Both the position numbers and the translations under genes were made by a program. The notes below the pieces were generated by a model that saw only the letters and a program-made list of their open reading frames with translations, was not told the origin of the DNA and did no database searches. From assembly GCA_023957235.1 (NCBI GenBank), contig JAMLHI010000011.1:1-64000 (forward strand): 64,000 bases of DNA, written 5' to 3'. Within the stretch, counting starts at the first letter, position 1; the number at the start of each line of letters is the position of its first letter. Origin of the DNA: Chitinophagales bacterium. GTDB lineage: Bacteria > Bacteroidota > Bacteroidia > Chitinophagales > JADIYW01. Shown piece after piece: positions 63,162 through 64,000 of this stretch.

Positions 63162-63644
63162 TTAAAGTAAATACAATTTGTCTTTTTCTATTTTACATGT
63201 TAACCATTGATTATCAAAGGTAGCATTGATTTTTTTGTAAAATTCAATAGCAGGTTCATTCCAACTCAATACATGCCATCTAAGTTGATTGGCACCATGT
63301 TCGCAGGTTGCAGCGATTAGAGCTTTGAATAATAATTCTCCAATTCCATTTCGTCTGTATGCTTCCTTGACAATTAAATCATCTAGATATACCATATTGC
63401 CTTTCCAAGTAGAATATCCTAAATAATATAAAGCTATTCCTATGATTTCATGTTCTTTCTCAGCAATAATTACCCTATATCTGGGTTCCTCTCCTGAGCC
63501 ATCTGCAACAAAATCTTTTAAGCTGTTGGTCGGTTCATTAGGTTCATTTTCATAAATTGCCAATTCTTTAATGAGTTGATAAACTGCCGGTAAATCTTGT
63601 TTAGTGGCAATGCGAATATGAACTAAATCAATTTCTTTGGTCAT
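63162..63644 (-). CDS. GNAT N-acetyltransferase
   Basis: 160 residues with a single GNAT fold. RIATKQDLPAVYQLIKELA opens the domain. The acetyl-CoA site is LDDLIVKEAYRRNGIGELLFKAL near residues 87-109, with the R/Q-x-x-G-x-G/A pattern as RRNGIG. AIEFYKKINATF near 131-142 is the closing segment. The plan resembles spermidine/diamine acetyltransferases, but the substrate cannot be set. It is the first gene of a two-gene operon with aspartate kinase. Confidence 0.9.
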   Translation of the reverse strand: MTKEIDLVHIRIATKQDLPAVYQLIKELAIYENEPNEPTNSLKDFVADGSGEEPRYRVIIAEKEHEIIGIALYYLGYSTWKGNMVYLDDLIVKEAYRRNGIGELLFKALIAATCEHGANQLRWHVLSWNEPAIEFYKKINATFDNQWLTCKIEKDKLYLL

Positions 63645-63661
63645 CTTTTTAAATAGGAATG

Positions 63662-63669
63662 CAAATATA
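63662..63669 (-). promoter_or_regulatory. Bacteroidota-type -7 promoter element for the GNAT/aspartate kinase operon
   Basis: Minus-strand TATATTTG fits TAnnTTTG, 17 nt before the ATG at 63644. The rest of 63670-63761 is AT-rich without another signal. Confidence 0.5.
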
Positions 63670-63761
63670 TAACATTAGCATACTCTCTAAAAATTTAATG
63701 AATTAAATCTCATATTCTTTTTTCTTGATTTTTTATTTTTTTCATTATTCTTTTACAATAA

Positions 63762-63804
63762 ATCAACTTTTGCGGCTTAGCGTAGTGGTGGATGTTTAGC
63801 ACTG
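63762..63804. repeat. Half of an attC-like site, truncated by an IS end
   Basis: ATCAACTTTTGCGGCTTAGC, then GTAGTGGTGGATGTTTAGCACTG, follows the left arms of the cassette-array sites closely (compare the CAACGTTTTGCAGCTACACG and GATTTTTAGCACTGAAC parts of 20403-20539). The right arm is missing, replaced by the IS end. It shows that the same type of site exists at a second place in this chromosome segment. Confidence 0.55.
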
Positions 63805-63827
63805 ACTCATCCTAAAAAAAGTTTACA
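63805..63827. mobile_element. Solo left-end remnant of the IS3-family element
   Basis: ACTCATCCTAAAAAAAGTTT followed by ACA matches the left end of the full copies (ACTCGTCCTAAAAAAAGTTT) with one mismatch. No transposase sequence follows, so the element body is lost. Confidence 0.7.
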
Positions 63828-63834
63828 ATATATC

Positions 63835-63897
63835 TTAACTAGCCCGGTTGATAGCCCAGGTTAGCATGTTGTTATTTACATTTACTTCATTGCTCAT
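63835..63897 (-). pseudogene. Start of a truncated gene (antitoxin-like, ImmA/IrrE-type?)
   Basis: Twenty codons, MSNEVNVNNNMLTWAINRAS, end in a stop 8 nt from the IS remnant. The phrase MLTWAINRA is like the first helix of XRE-COG2856/ImmA-IrrE proteins. The rest of the gene is gone, most likely deleted with the IS body. It overlaps the upstream gene stop by 4 nt (ATGA), so the two formed an operon. Confidence 0.35.
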
Positions 63898-64000
63898 GGT
63901 GCAAAGTTATTTATTTCCCATATTTTACCTGCGGCTCGGCTGCCATTGATAATTGTTCTTTTGCTTCGCTTTTTATCTTCACCTGCCCATTCATCAGTAA
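63894..64000 (-). CDS. C-terminal end of an unknown protein (runs off the window)
   Basis: 34 residues up to the stop, from TDEWAGEDKKRSKRTI on through INGSRAAGKIWEINNFAP. The frame is open to the right edge. The basic, glycine-containing tail gives no family. The ATGA overlap with the next start supports real coding. Confidence 0.4.
   Translation of the reverse strand, partial: TDEWAGEDKKRSKRTIINGSRAAGKIWEINNFAP

Overview
The window looks like a chromosomal segment of a pigmented member of the Bacteroidota. It is AT-rich. Two secreted proteins end in type IX secretion (T9SS) sorting domains, there is a PorE-like OmpA lipoprotein, an alpha-2-macroglobulin and a MnmD-type tRNA methyltransferase, and several short leaders carry the TAnnTTTG -7 promoter motif of this phylum. 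I cannot fix the genus from the sequence.

Layout. (1) 1-8008, plus strand: a carotenoid operon (end of crtB, a small exported protein, an SRPBCC protein, crtZ, a CrtD-like desaturase, CruF, a CrtYcd-type lycopene cyclase), followed by a DUF1905 protein, a lipocalin, a photolyase broken by two compensating frameshifts, and a TIGR01777 epimerase. CruF, the CrtD-like desaturase, CrtZ and a cyclase together suggest a monocyclic saproxanthin/myxol-type end product. (2) About 8009-27347: an accessory island with every gene on the minus strand. It holds two apparently identical IS3-family insertions in direct orientation (8081-9544 and 17405-18868). Between them is a six-gene restriction-modification operon: HTH regulator, cytosine-5 methyltransferase, MORC/MutL-like GHKL ATPase, Z1 ATPase, PD-(D/E)XK protein and RhuM. 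To the right is an array of cassettes separated by six palindromic, attC-like sites of 133-139 bp. The array ends at a truncated tyrosine recombinase (27043-27303) and an IS end remnant.

The array is the most interesting structure. Each cassette starts with a GTT-type core whose variable bases are repeated, as the reverse complement, in the AAC-type core at the other end of the same cassette. That is the arrangement expected of integron cassettes. Cargo includes an EcoRI-type adenine methyltransferase with a DUF262-HNH nuclease and an unknown partner, a DUF2071 protein with an alpha/beta hydrolase, a lipoprotein, an unknown 278-residue protein, and a serine dehydrogenase-family proteinase.

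(3) 27465-63644: mostly core genes. These are a T9SS-secreted subtilase, a split MnmC-like pair (methyltransferase plus FAD oxidoreductase), purM, a DUF1569 protein with the PorE-like lipoprotein, a TolC/adaptor/ABC exporter operon, a KilA-N gene between two copies of a 125-bp sequence, a T9SS-secreted esterase, an acyltransferase, an MFS carrier, a WD40 protein, a YdcF protein, a di-haem cytochrome, two small unknown proteins, OsmC, an outer-membrane barrel protein with a 1983-residue alpha-2-macroglobulin that lacks the thioester cysteine, a DUF2804 protein, an M20 peptidase, aspartate kinase and a GNAT acetyltransferase. (4) 63762-64000: half of an attC-like site, another IS end remnant and two broken or partial genes, which suggests a second accessory locus running off the right edge. 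I saw no rRNA, tRNA or CRISPR array.
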